Assembly: GCF_000716445.1 (NCBI RefSeq)
Contig: NZ_JNWK01000025.1
Span: forward strand, 28,502 to 92,501
Origin: Streptomyces wedmorensis
Lineage (GTDB): Bacteria > Actinomycetota > Actinomycetes > Streptomycetales > Streptomycetaceae
Direction: 5' to 3'
DNA length: 64,000 nucleotides
Positions 42,460 through 50,837 of this stretch are shown piece by piece. The notes beneath the pieces are model-generated. The model had not been told where the DNA came from, did not search any database, and saw only the letters and a program-made list of their open reading frames with translations. Each line of letters starts with the position of its first letter. Position 1 is the stretch's first letter. A program made the position numbers and the translations under genes.

Positions 42460-44276
42460 GCTGTTTCTCCTTCGTCGTGAACGGCGGGTGCTCCGGAGGA
42501 GACCCAGAAGCGGATGGACTCCACGAGCACCACGAGCGCGACGGCGACCGCGAGGGCGGTCAGTGCCAGGGTGAAGTCGTCACCGCGGTCCGCCAGGAAG
42601 GCGGCGAGGACGGCCACCAGGAGCGTGCGCCCCTCGTGTCCGCCGGTGACGCGCACCAGCCACGCGGGCGGCGCGCCGGTGCCGCCGCGAATGCGGTACA
42701 CCGTGTCGTAGTGATGGTAGGCGACCGCCGCGACCAGCCCGAACGCCGCCGGGAGTGCCTGGGCGGCGTCCGCCTTGGCCGCGAGGATGAGCACGGTGCC
42801 GTACTCGGCGGCGCGGAAGACGGGCGGTACCAGCCAGTCGAGGGCGCCCTTCAGGGGCCGGACGACGGCAGCGCCCGCGAAGACCGCGTAGAGCACCGCG
42901 GCCATGACCGTGAGGGGGCTGCCGAACGGTTCCAGCCAGGCGATGACGACCACGAGGGCCGCGCCGGCCAGCGCGAGCGCGAGCGGGGCCCGGAACAGCG
43001 GCCGGACGCCCGGACGCCGTCCCGCCTTGGCCACCAGTTCCGCCAGCGGGCCCGAGTCCGCGAGGTCCGCCAGCGCCTGTGCCGCGCGGTCGGTCCGCTG
43101 CGCCTTGCGGGTCAGGGAGCGCAGGACGCGGCCCGCCGTGGTGTAGCAGGCGCCGAAGGAGCCGCCGATGATCAGCGCCCAGAAGACGATCCGGGGGTCG
43201 GTCACGGCGATGAGGACGGCGATCATGGCCCAGCGCTCGCCGATCGGCAGGATGATCATGCGGCGGGCCCAGACGGTCCAGCCGACGCTGTCGAGCCGGC
43301 CGGAGAGGGCCGCGGTGGGGCTGGTGTTGGCCGTGGCGTCGTGGTTGGCCTCGTTGAACGAGAAGTCGACGACGTGCCGGCAGGTCATCAGGACCATCGC
43401 GCCGAGCGCGAGCCCCCAGACGTCGTCGCCGTTGCGGGCGGCGCCGAGGGCGAGGCCCGCGTAGAAGGCGTACTCCTTGGCGCGGTCGAAGGTGGCGTCG
43501 AGCCAGGCGCCCATCGTCGAGTACTTCAGTGCGTAGCGGGCGAGCTGCCCGTCGGCGCAGTCGAGGACGAAGGAGACGAGGAGGAGGACGCCGGAGGCGA
43601 TGTAACCGGCGCGCTCGCCGGTCGCCGCGCAGCCGGCCGCGATCAGGGCGGTGAGCAGCGAGGCGGTGGTGACCTGGTTGGGGGTGAGGCCGCGCCGCGC
43701 GCACCAGCGGGCGATGTAGCGCGAGTACGTGCTGATGAAGAAGGTGGTGAAGAAGCCGTCGTGCGCCTTCACCGCGGTGCGGAGGCGGACGGCCTCGTCG
43801 TCGACGGCGTCGACGGCGGCGCGCGCCTCGCGGCGGGACTCGGCGTCGGTGGGCACGGTGGCGACGAGGGTGCCGAGCGCGGGCCGGTGCACGGCGACGC
43901 CGTCGGCGTCGAGGGCCTCGGCGAGCGTGCCGGTGAGGTCGTCGGCGAGCGTGCCGGTGCCGGCGGGGGCGGGCGCCGCGGAGACGGTGCTCAGGGCGCG
44001 GGCGAGCGCGGGGCGGGCCTCGCTCTGCGCGGTGAGCGCGCCGGGCGCGGCCGCCGCCGGGAAGCGGGGGTCGGTGAGGGCGAGGCGCAGCGCGTGCACG
44101 TGTCCGACGAAGCGGGGGTCGACGAGCGCGACGCGCTCACCCGCAGGGACGGCGGCCAGCAGGGCTCCGGTCTCCTCGGCGCCCGAGGCGATCCGGACGT
44201 CGAAGCCGAGCGACCGCAGATCTCCGTCGAGCGAGGATCCGGGTGCCGGCGGGCCGGTGAGGATGGCGGTCGACAG
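42456..44276 (-). CDS. large CDP-alcohol phosphotransferase, DUF5941-like, CTG start
   Basis: 606 aa if translation begins at the CTG at 44276, which has AAGGAG at 44286-44291 at a good distance. The first ATG/GTG in this frame is 59 codons later (GTG at 44099) and has no site. Residues 1-190 form a soluble domain (SSLDGDLRSLGFDVRIASGA start). A CDP-AP domain has the complete signature DG-x2-AR-x8-G-x3-D-x3-D (residues ~230-255). The remaining ~350 residues hold about ten membrane helices. The family transfers phosphoalcohols, and two such enzymes in one operon suggest two steps. First gene of the operon. Confidence 0.8.
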   Translation of the reverse strand: MSTAILTGPPAPGSSLDGDLRSLGFDVRIASGAEETGALLAAVPAGERVALVDPRFVGHVHALRLALTDPRFPAAAAPGALTAQSEARPALARALSTVSAAPAPAGTGTLADDLTGTLAEALDADGVAVHRPALGTLVATVPTDAESRREARAAVDAVDDEAVRLRTAVKAHDGFFTTFFISTYSRYIARWCARRGLTPNQVTTASLLTALIAAGCAATGERAGYIASGVLLLVSFVLDCADGQLARYALKYSTMGAWLDATFDRAKEYAFYAGLALGAARNGDDVWGLALGAMVLMTCRHVVDFSFNEANHDATANTSPTAALSGRLDSVGWTVWARRMIILPIGERWAMIAVLIAVTDPRIVFWALIIGGSFGACYTTAGRVLRSLTRKAQRTDRAAQALADLADSGPLAELVAKAGRRPGVRPLFRAPLALALAGAALVVVIAWLEPFGSPLTVMAAVLYAVFAGAAVVRPLKGALDWLVPPVFRAAEYGTVLILAAKADAAQALPAAFGLVAAVAYHHYDTVYRIRGGTGAPPAWLVRVTGGHEGRTLLVAVLAAFLADRGDDFTLALTALAVAVALVVLVESIRFWVSSGAPAVHDEGETA

Positions 44277-44700
44277 ACGAACTCACTCCTTGGAGCTGAC
44301 GGAGGGCCGGCGGGGCTCATGGCGGCCCCGGGCGCGGCGGTGCCGCCCTGTACCGGGCGGCGACACGTCGGCTGAGGCTATCGGATGAACCGGATCCCGA
44401 GTTCACCGAGGCTTCGCGGTCAGGACTCCCCCGGGCCCACCCGTGTCCGTACGGGTGCGCCCGCCCTGCGGTGATCATCATGGGCGATCGGTGGCCCACC
44501 TCACAAACCACGGTCGGGCGCCGCCCCGGGGGCCGTCGGGCGGCACTTCGGACCATGGCCGCGCGGCAGTGAATATCCGCAGGTCAGAGCATATGACAAC
44601 GGTGTTCAGTACCGTGTTGCACATACCCCCCACCCGTAGTTCACTTGCGAGTCGGGAACCATCGGGCGCACGACGGACGACACGACCGGGAGGCCATGTC
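44277..44700. other. divergent promoter region with hairpin
   Basis: 424 bases between the surface-polymer operon and the cation transporter gene. A 20-base stem-loop (GCCGCCC-TGTACC-GGGCGGC, 44342-44361) lies in the leader of the CTG-started gene. On the transporter side an imperfect dyad TGACAACGGTGTTCA (44594-44608) could be a metalloregulator site. No gene is seen. Confidence 0.4.
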
Positions 44701-45642
44701 ATGGGGGCTGGACACGACCACGGGCACAGTCACGGGGGCCCGCCTCCCACGGGCACGGCGGGCGCCGCGTACCGGAACCGACTGCGGATCGCACTCGGCA
44801 TCACGCTCTCCGTGATGGTGATCGAGATCATCGGCGGTCTGGCCGCCGACTCGCTCGCGCTGATCGCCGACGCGGCGCACATGGCCACGGACGCGGTCGG
44901 CCTCGGCATGGCGCTGCTCGCGATCCACTTCGCCAACCGGCCGCCCTCCGAGAACCGCACCTTCGGGTTCGCCCGGGCCGAGATCCTGGCGGCCCTCGCC
45001 AACTGTCTGCTGCTGCTCTGCGTCGGCGGGTACGTGCTGTACGAGGCGATCCAGCGGTTCCTGGAGCCGGCCGAGACCAAGGGCGGGCTGACCATCGCGT
45101 TCGCGGTGATCGGCCTGGTGGCCAACATGATCTCGCTGTCGCTGCTGGTGCGGGGCCAGAAGGAGAGCCTCAACGTGCGCGGGGCGTACCTGGAGGTGCT
45201 CGCGGACGCCCTGGGTTCGGTGACCGTGATCGTCGCGGCCGGGATCATCATGGCCACCGGCTGGCAGTACGCCGACCCGATCGCCTCGATCGTGATCGGC
45301 CTGATGATCGTGCCGCGCACGGTCAAACTGCTGCGCGAGACCCTCGACGTGCTCCTGGAGGCGGCCCCCAAGGGCGTCGACATGGGGGAGGTACGGGCGC
45401 ACATCCTGGCCCTGCCGGGGGTGGAGGGCGTACACGACCTCCACGCGTGGACGATCACCTCGGGGATGCCGGTGCTCTCCGCGCACGTGGTCGTGGACCA
45501 GGGCGCACTCGACTCGGTCGGGCACGAGAAGATGCTGCACGCCCTCCAGGGGTGCCTGGGGTCGCACTTCGACGTCGAGCACTGCACGTTCCAGCTGGAG
45601 CCGGTGGGGCACGCGGAGCACGAGGCGAAGCTCTGCCTGTGA
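44701..45642 (+). CDS. cation diffusion facilitator, ZitB/CzcD-like
   Basis: 313 aa from an ATG. The N-terminus is His-rich (HDHGHSHGG), a metal-binding feature. Six membrane segments follow. The metal site in helix II is ADAAHMATD (H-x3-D), and helix V has LADALGS. The C-terminal cytoplasmic domain includes GVHDLHAWTITSG and DVEHCTFQLEP. The family exports Zn(II), Cd(II) or Co(II) by proton antiport. The imperfect dyad upstream may be a zinc-responsive site. A histidine-rich start supports zinc. Confidence 0.92.
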   Translation: MGAGHDHGHSHGGPPPTGTAGAAYRNRLRIALGITLSVMVIEIIGGLAADSLALIADAAHMATDAVGLGMALLAIHFANRPPSENRTFGFARAEILAALANCLLLLCVGGYVLYEAIQRFLEPAETKGGLTIAFAVIGLVANMISLSLLVRGQKESLNVRGAYLEVLADALGSVTVIVAAGIIMATGWQYADPIASIVIGLMIVPRTVKLLRETLDVLLEAAPKGVDMGEVRAHILALPGVEGVHDLHAWTITSGMPVLSAHVVVDQGALDSVGHEKMLHALQGCLGSHFDVEHCTFQLEPVGHAEHEAKLCL

Positions 45643-45724
45643 GGGTGCCCGCGAAGACGCCGCCGGGAAGTCCCCCGCCTGTTAGTCTTTTCGTACGAAC
45701 ACGTGTGGAGAGGAGCTGAGGTTG

Positions 45725-45796
45725 ATGACCGTCGCGATGGAGGCTGCCCAGTGCGGCAGCGCCCGGTCCAGCTTCAGCTTCCGGGTCTCCGGCTGA
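45725..45796 (+). CDS. candidate 23-aa leader peptide
   Basis: An ATG with AGGAG nine bases upstream opens a 23-codon frame (MTVAMEAAQCGSARSSFSFR, then VSG) that stops 70 bases before the methyltransferase-acetyltransferase gene. It has one Cys, one Gln and four Ser. The strong ribosome site makes translation likely. It could be an upstream regulatory ORF or an unannotated small protein. The short length makes chance possible. Confidence 0.4.
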   Translation: MTVAMEAAQCGSARSSFSFRVSG

Positions 45797-45865
45797 CCTG
45801 ATCCCGGTTCACCCACCGGTCCGTCACGTCGTCGGCCGGGACCCTTTCACCAAGGGATTCCCACG

Positions 45866-47128
45866 TTGTCCGACAACGCTCTGCACGACTCCTTCTTCGC
45901 CCTGCACCACGGTCTGCCGCGGCAGGGTCCCGGCTCCGACGCCACCACGCGTCGGCTCCTCTCGCTCACCGGGCGGCTCCCGGAGCGCCCGCGCGTCCTC
46001 GACCTGGGCTGCGGCCCCGGCCGTTCCGCGCTGCTCCTGGCCGCCGAGGCGGGCGCCGAGGTGACCGCCGTCGACACCCACGAGCCGTTCCTCGCCGAGC
46101 TGCGCGAGAGCGCCGCCGCGCGCGGGCTCGACGGCTCGGTCCACACGCTCCGCGCCGACATGCGCGCGCTCCCGTTCCCGGACGGTTCCTTCGACCTGGT
46201 CTGGGCCGAGAGCTCGGTCTTCGTCCTCGGCTTCGACCGGGCGCTCGCCGAGTGGCGCAGGCTGCTCGCGCCGGGCGGCACGCTGGTGCTCACCGAGTGC
46301 GTCTGGACCACCGACGAGCCGGGCCCGACGGCCCGCGCCTTCTGGGAGGAGCACTACCGGCTCCGCACCGTCGCCGAGAACGCGGCGGCGGCCGTCGGAG
46401 CCGGCTATCACGTCCTCGGGACCGTCCCTCAGCCCGAGAGCGACTGGGACGAGTACTACGGTCCGCTCGCCGCCCACGCCGACGCGGCGGACACCGCCGC
46501 GCCCGGCATGGCCGAGGCGGTGGCGGGTGCGCGCGCCGAGATCGCGCTCCGGCGCGAGCACGGGGCCGATTACGGTTACGCGGGCTTCGTCCTGCGACCG
46601 GCCGACCCGCGCTGGACCATCCGTACGGAGACGCCCAAGGACGTCGCCGCGATCCGACGGGTCGTGGCGACGGCCTTCGGCTCGGAGGCCGCGCCCTCCG
46701 CGACCGAGGCCGACCTGGTCGAGGCGCTCAGGCTCGACGCCGACGCCTGGCTGCCCGGTCTGTCGTTCGTGGCCGAGGCCCCGGACGGCACGGTCGCGGC
46801 GCACGCGCTGATCACCCGCTGCCGGGTGGGCGACGCTCCGGCGGCGGCACTCGCGCCGGTGTCGGTGGCACCGGCGTACCAGCGGACGGGGGCCGGACAG
46901 GCCGTCGTCCGGGCGGTGCTCGACGCGGCGCGGCTGCGGGGCGAGCCGCTCGTGCTCGTCCTGGGCCATCCGGAGTACTACCCGCGGTTCGGGTTCGTAC
47001 GGGCGTCCGAGCATGGAATCAAGCCAGGTTTCGAGGCTCCCGACGAGGCGATGATGGCGCTCGTCCTGGACGACTCCGTGCCCGTTCCGGCGGGCACCCT
47101 GGTCTATCCGGCGGCTTTCGGGGTCTAG
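45866..47128 (+). CDS. methyltransferase-GNAT acetyltransferase fusion
   Basis: 420 aa from a TTG with AAGGGA upstream. Residues 1-235 are a class I SAM methyltransferase: VLDLGCGPGRSALLLAAE (SAM-binding motif I), VTAVDTHEPFLAEL and LRADMRALPFPDGSFDLVWA. Residues ~255-420 are a GNAT domain (TIRTETPKDVAAIRRVV start, APVSVAPAYQRTGAGQAV acetyl-CoA loop, GHPEYYPRFGFVRA). Each half is complete, so both activities may be kept. The target is unknown. It is followed by a strong terminator and then idi. Confidence 0.88.
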   Translation: MSDNALHDSFFALHHGLPRQGPGSDATTRRLLSLTGRLPERPRVLDLGCGPGRSALLLAAEAGAEVTAVDTHEPFLAELRESAAARGLDGSVHTLRADMRALPFPDGSFDLVWAESSVFVLGFDRALAEWRRLLAPGGTLVLTECVWTTDEPGPTARAFWEEHYRLRTVAENAAAAVGAGYHVLGTVPQPESDWDEYYGPLAAHADAADTAAPGMAEAVAGARAEIALRREHGADYGYAGFVLRPADPRWTIRTETPKDVAAIRRVVATAFGSEAAPSATEADLVEALRLDADAWLPGLSFVAEAPDGTVAAHALITRCRVGDAPAAALAPVSVAPAYQRTGAGQAVVRAVLDAARLRGEPLVLVLGHPEYYPRFGFVRASEHGIKPGFEAPDEAMMALVLDDSVPVPAGTLVYPAAFGV

Positions 47129-47147
47129 GCGCCTCACGGGTCCCCGC

Positions 47148-47186
47148 GCTCCCGCCGCACCGGCCCTACTCCGGTGCGGTGGGAGC
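47148..47186 (+). terminator. intrinsic terminator after the methyltransferase fusion
   Basis: A 39-base hairpin: CCGCACCGG / CCGGTGCGG arms around 7 bases, extended by GCTCCC / GGGAGC with one unpaired base on each side, 20 bases past the stop. Confidence 0.8.
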
Positions 47187-47279
47187 GGCCGCGTCCGGCC
47201 GACGAAGTACGGACAAGCCGGGTTTGTGCGGCAGACTGTGGTGGCCCCACCGGGCCGAGGACCGAAGCGAAGGATGGGT

Positions 47280-47900
47280 ATGCCGACCACACCAGCCACC
47301 GTGGCTCAGATCTCGCCGGAGATCGCGTCGAACGGTGTCCAGCCGTCCGGAGCCCCGGCGCCGATCATGCTCGAACTGGTCGACGAGGAGGGGAGGACCA
47401 TCGGCACGGCGGAGAAGCTCGCCGCCCACCAGGCGCCCGGTCAGCTCCACCGCGCCTTCTCCGTCTTCCTCTTCGACGAGTCGGGGCGGCTGCTGCTCCA
47501 GCGCCGGGCGCTCGGCAAGTACCACTCCCCCGGCGTCTGGTCGAACACCTGCTGCGGCCACCCCTACCCGGGCGAGGCGCCGTTCGCGGCGGCGGCCCGG
47601 CGGACCTTCGAGGAGCTCGGCGTCTCGCCGACCCTGCTCGCGGAGGCCGGCACGGTCCGCTACAACCACCCGGACCCGGCGTCGGGCCTGGTGGAGCAGG
47701 AGTTCAACCACCTCTTCGTCGGTCTCGTGCAGGCCGAGCCGCGGCCGGACCCGGAGGAGATCGAGGACACGGCCTTCGTGACCGCCGACGAGCTGGCCGA
47801 GCGGCACGCCGCCGCGCCGTTCTCCGCCTGGTTCATGACGGTGCTCGACGCGGCGCGTCCGGCCGTCAGGGAACTGACGGGTCCGTCCGGGGGCTGGTGA
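47280..47900 (+). CDS. idi: isopentenyl-diphosphate delta-isomerase, type I
   Basis: 206 aa. I chose the ATG at 47280, five bases after GAAGGA; an ATG two codons earlier is also possible. The Nudix-like isomerase motifs are HRAFSVFLFDESGRLLLQRR, KYHSPGVWSNTCCGHPYPGE (catalytic Cys in TCCGHP), RTFEELGV and QEFNHLFVG. It interconverts IPP and DMAPP, the precursors of the polyprenyl chain used 15 kb to the left for hopanoids. The N-terminal ~25 residues vary in the family. It overlaps the convergent ATPase gene by 35 bases. Confidence 0.94.
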   Translation: MPTTPATVAQISPEIASNGVQPSGAPAPIMLELVDEEGRTIGTAEKLAAHQAPGQLHRAFSVFLFDESGRLLLQRRALGKYHSPGVWSNTCCGHPYPGEAPFAAAARRTFEELGVSPTLLAEAGTVRYNHPDPASGLVEQEFNHLFVGLVQAEPRPDPEEIEDTAFVTADELAERHAAAPFSAWFMTVLDAARPAVRELTGPSGGW

Positions 47901-48420
47901 CCGTCGGGTGCGGCGCGCCTCCGGGCCCCGGGACCTTGGGGACCAGGGGCAGCGCCGCCCAGATGATCTTCCCGCCGGTCGCCGTGTGCTCCACGTCGCA
48001 GGCGCCGCCCGCCTCCTGGGCGATCTCCCGCACCAGGAGGAGTCCGCGGCCTCCCGTCTGCCCCCAGTCCGCCTCGAGCGCCTTGGGGCGGTACGGGTGG
48101 TTGTCCTCGACGGACACCCGGATCCACTCGGGGCCGATCGCGACCTCCACCGCTATCTCCGGCGACAGCAGCGCCGCGTGCCGCACGGCGTTGGTGACCA
48201 GCTCGGAGACGATCAGCAGCAGGCCGTCCATGATCTCCTCGTGGAGGGGGACGCCCTGGCGGACCAGCAGGTCGCGTACGGCGTGCCGGGCCTGCGGGAC
48301 GGAGACGTCGACCGCGGCCGCGGTGAAGCGCCAGACTCCTTCGTAGGACGGTTGCCGGGTGGGGACGCCTCCGTGGGTGTCCACGGTCCCGTTCCCACCC
48401 TCGTGCTCGATTCTCGCCAC
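47866..48420 (-). CDS. anti-sigma-factor-like ATP-binding protein (RsbW-type HATPase)
   Basis: 184 aa from a GTG. The GHKL ATPase motifs are LIVSELVTNAVRHAA (N-box) and VSVEDNHPY (D-box), and RGLLLVREIAQEAG follows. The chain matches the large Streptomyces family of regulators with HATPase_c_2 domains, related to RsbW/SpoIIAB. Such proteins phosphorylate anti-sigma antagonists or bind sigma factors. No partner sigma or antagonist gene adjoins, so the target is unknown. Confidence 0.9.
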   Translation of the reverse strand: MARIEHEGGNGTVDTHGGVPTRQPSYEGVWRFTAAAVDVSVPQARHAVRDLLVRQGVPLHEEIMDGLLLIVSELVTNAVRHAALLSPEIAVEVAIGPEWIRVSVEDNHPYRPKALEADWGQTGGRGLLLVREIAQEAGGACDVEHTATGGKIIWAALPLVPKVPGPGGAPHPTVTSPRTDPSVP

Positions 48421-48514
48421 GGATCGAGTCTTGGCAATCCCCGCGGGCGGACCAGCCTACTGACCAGAAGTCGACACTTATCGGCTGCCTTTTGATCGGC
48501 TGGGTATGCCAACG

Positions 48515-49180
48515 TCAGTTGTTCGACTGATCCTGCTCGGTTTCTGATGACTCCGGAGGGGTGGCGTTTTCCGGCACCGGCGGGGTCACCATACCGACGA
48601 TGCGCCGCCCTCCGATGCCGATGGCGATCATGCCCAAACCGTCGAACAGCAGCGCGAGCGAGAAGAAGACCCCGAGGACGTACCTGCTGCTGTCGGGCCA
48701 GTCGAACAGGACGAGCAGACCGAGCAGCATCCCGAACGCGCCCTGGAACAGGGTCCAGCCGAACTGCGGCCCCCGCACCACCACGCTGCCGACCAGCCGG
48801 AACAGTCCGCCGGTCAGGAAGAGCAGGGCGGCGAACATCGTCAGCGCCTCCGCCGAACCGTGCGGGTGACGGATCACCACCACACCGGCCGCGATGTTCA
48901 GCGCGGCCACCACCACGGCGAGCCAGAAATGGCTGGTGCCCCGCGACTGGACGGCCTGCAGGAGCCCGATCACGCCGCCGATCAGCAGCAGCCAGCCGAA
49001 GAGCAGCATCGAGGTCAGGGTCGCGAGACCCGTGTAGACCAGACCGACGAGACCGCCGATCACCAGCAGGACGCCGAGCGCGGCCAGCCAGCCGAAGCTC
49101 CGGTTGAGCTTCTTCCCCTGACGCGCCATGTCCCGCACGGCATCCGCTCCGGCGTCGTCGTCGCGGACGTCCTTGACCAT
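48515..49180 (-). CDS. HdeD/DUF308-family membrane protein
   Basis: 221 aa from an ATG with GGAGGA upstream. A charged N-terminus (~35 residues) is followed by six membrane helices in three pairs: LAALGVLLVIGGLVGLVYTG, MLLFGWLLLIGGVIGLLQAV, HFWLAVVVAALNIAAGVVVI, LTMFAALLFLTGGLFRLVGS, FGMLLGLLVLFDWP and VLGVFFSLALLFDGLGMIA. This is the pattern of HdeD-like acid-stress proteins. The C-terminal ~30 residues are acidic and polar. Function in Streptomyces is unknown. It is divergent from the enoyl-CoA hydratase gene, with an 18-bp palindrome between them. Confidence 0.88.
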   Translation of the reverse strand: MVKDVRDDDAGADAVRDMARQGKKLNRSFGWLAALGVLLVIGGLVGLVYTGLATLTSMLLFGWLLLIGGVIGLLQAVQSRGTSHFWLAVVVAALNIAAGVVVIRHPHGSAEALTMFAALLFLTGGLFRLVGSVVVRGPQFGWTLFQGAFGMLLGLLVLFDWPDSSRYVLGVFFSLALLFDGLGMIAIGIGGRRIVGMVTPPVPENATPPESSETEQDQSNN

Positions 49181-49206
49181 GTGGTGCCTCCTCCGGGCGG
49201 CCCCTA

Positions 49207-49224
49207 CCCGATCGTACGATCGGG
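49207..49224. promoter_or_regulatory. operator-like perfect 18-bp palindrome
   Basis: CCCGATCGTACGATCGGG reads the same on both strands. It lies 26 bases past the HdeD start codon and 22 bases before the enoyl-CoA hydratase start, where divergent promoters must be. A TetR- or MarR-type site is likely. No regulator gene adjoins it. Confidence 0.6.
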
Positions 49225-49246
49225 CCCTGCGGATAGCATCCGGCCC

Positions 49247-49990
49247 ATGGAGCCGCAGCTGAAGGACAGCGTCACGGACGGGGTCGCCACCGTCGTCATC
49301 GCCAACCCCGCCAAGCGCAACGCGATGAGCGCCGGCATGTGGCGGGCCCTGCCCGGCGTCCTGGAGCGGCTGGCCGCCGATCCGTCCGTCCGGGTCCTCG
49401 TCCTCACCGGCGAGGGCGACACCTTCTGCGCGGGCGCCGACATCTCGACTCTGCGGGAGTCCGGAGAAGAGCAGCAGACGGCCTCGGTACGGGCCGAAGA
49501 GGCGCTCGCGGCCTTCCCCAAGCCGACCCTGGCGGCCGTCCGGGGCTTCTGCGTCGGGGGCGGCAGCCAGCTCGCCGCCGCCTGCGACCTGCGCTTCGCC
49601 GAGGAGGGCAGCCGGTTCGGGATCACCCCCTCGAAGCTCGGCCTCGTCTACCGGTCCTCGTCGACCCGCAGGCTCGCCGCCCTCGTGGGCCCGTCGACCG
49701 CCAAGTACCTGCTGTTCTCGGGCGAACTGTTCGACGCGGACCGGGCGCTGCGGACCGGGTTCGTGGACGAGCTCCACCCGGTGGGCGCTCTGGACAAGCG
49801 GGTGGCCGAGTTCACCCGGATCCTCGCCTCCCGGTCGCTGCTGACCCAGGCGGCGGCCAAGGAGTTCATCGACGGGCGGCTGGACCGGGACGCCCACTGG
49901 GCGGAGCAGGCGCGCGGCAGCGACGACAGCGCGGAGGGTGTCGCCGCCTTCCTCGAGCGCCGCGCGCCCCGGTTCACCTACGGGCTCTGA
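49247..49990 (+). CDS. enoyl-CoA hydratase/isomerase family protein
   Basis: 247 aa from an ATG without a clear Shine-Dalgarno, suggesting a leaderless or short-leader mRNA. The crotonase fold is marked by VLVLTGEGDTFCAGADIST (oxyanion-hole stretch), AAVRGFCVGGGSQLAAACDL (second oxyanion Gly and ATP-like loop) and RFGITPSKLGLVY. A catalytic Glu pair normal to hydratases is not obvious in RFAEEGSRFG, so isomerase or hydrolase activity is possible. Orphan gene with the palindrome above at its promoter. Confidence 0.88.
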   Translation: MEPQLKDSVTDGVATVVIANPAKRNAMSAGMWRALPGVLERLAADPSVRVLVLTGEGDTFCAGADISTLRESGEEQQTASVRAEEALAAFPKPTLAAVRGFCVGGGSQLAAACDLRFAEEGSRFGITPSKLGLVYRSSSTRRLAALVGPSTAKYLLFSGELFDADRALRTGFVDELHPVGALDKRVAEFTRILASRSLLTQAAAKEFIDGRLDRDAHWAEQARGSDDSAEGVAAFLERRAPRFTYGL

Positions 49991-50006
49991 GCCCCTCCGG
50001 GAGGCC

Positions 50007-50651
50007 TCAGCCCTCCTTGACGAGGTCCTGGGTGGCGGTGCCCCGCCAGTGCGCCACGATCGCGGCCGGGGCCTTCTCCGGGGAGCCCGCGTCGTAGGGC
50101 GGCTGCGGGTCGTACTCGGTCAGCAGCTGGATCGTCTGGGCGACCTCGTCGCCGGCGACGCGGCCGAGCAGGTGCAGCGCCATGTCGATGCCGGAGGAGA
50201 CGCCGGCCGCCGTGACGTACTTGCCGTCGAAGACGACCCGCTCACCGGTCGGCTCGACCCCCTGGGCCCGCAGTTCGTCGAAGGCGAGCCAGTGGGTGGT
50301 CGCCCGGCGGTCCTTGAGCAGCCCCGCGGCGGCCAGGATCAGCGAACCGGTGCAGACCGACGTGGTCCAGGTGCTGGTGGCGTCGGCGGCACGGAGCCAG
50401 TCGAGGATCTCCGGGTCGTTCATGGCGACCCGCGCGTCGGGTCCGCCGGGCACCAGGACGATGTCCGGGCGCGGGACCTCGCCGAGGGCCTTGTCCGCTA
50501 CGAGCGCCAGGCTGCCCTGGTCATTGCGGACAGGCCCCGCCTCCTTGGCGACGAAGACGGTCTCGGCTCCGGGAAGACGGGCGAGGAGCTCGTACGGCCC
50601 GACGGCGTCCAGGGTCGTGAAGCGGTCGTAGAGCAGAACGGCGATCTGCAT
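50007..50651 (-). CDS. DJ-1/PfpI family protein
   Basis: 214 aa from an ATG with AAGGA upstream. A longer frame reaches 50774 but its start is Arg/Ser-rich and unlike the family. DJ-1/PfpI fold: QIAVLLYDRFTTLDAVGPYE, IVLVPGGPDARVAM, and the nucleophile-elbow Cys in TTSVCTGSLILAAAG followed by ATTHWLAFDEL. The family includes glyoxalases, isonitrile hydratases and chaperones. The sequence is closest in pattern to isonitrile-hydratase/ThiJ proteins. It lies directly downstream of a GlxA-type regulator whose sensor domain has the same fold. Confidence 0.9.
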   Translation of the reverse strand: MQIAVLLYDRFTTLDAVGPYELLARLPGAETVFVAKEAGPVRNDQGSLALVADKALGEVPRPDIVLVPGGPDARVAMNDPEILDWLRAADATSTWTTSVCTGSLILAAAGLLKDRRATTHWLAFDELRAQGVEPTGERVVFDGKYVTAAGVSSGIDMALHLLGRVAGDEVAQTIQLLTEYDPQPPYDAGSPEKAPAAIVAHWRGTATQDLVKEG

Positions 50652-50837
50652 GTCGGTTCCTTCATTCCTTGATCGGTTGGCGGAACGGTCGATGGCGGAC
50701 CGGGCGACCACGGATCCACGGGCGAAGGGTCGCCCCACGAAGGGATCGCTTCCGGACGGCGCGCGGTCGACCACGGGAGAGCCCGACGACGGCGGAGGCC
50801 GACGACGGCGCAGGAGGGCGACGGCGTAGGAGGACGG

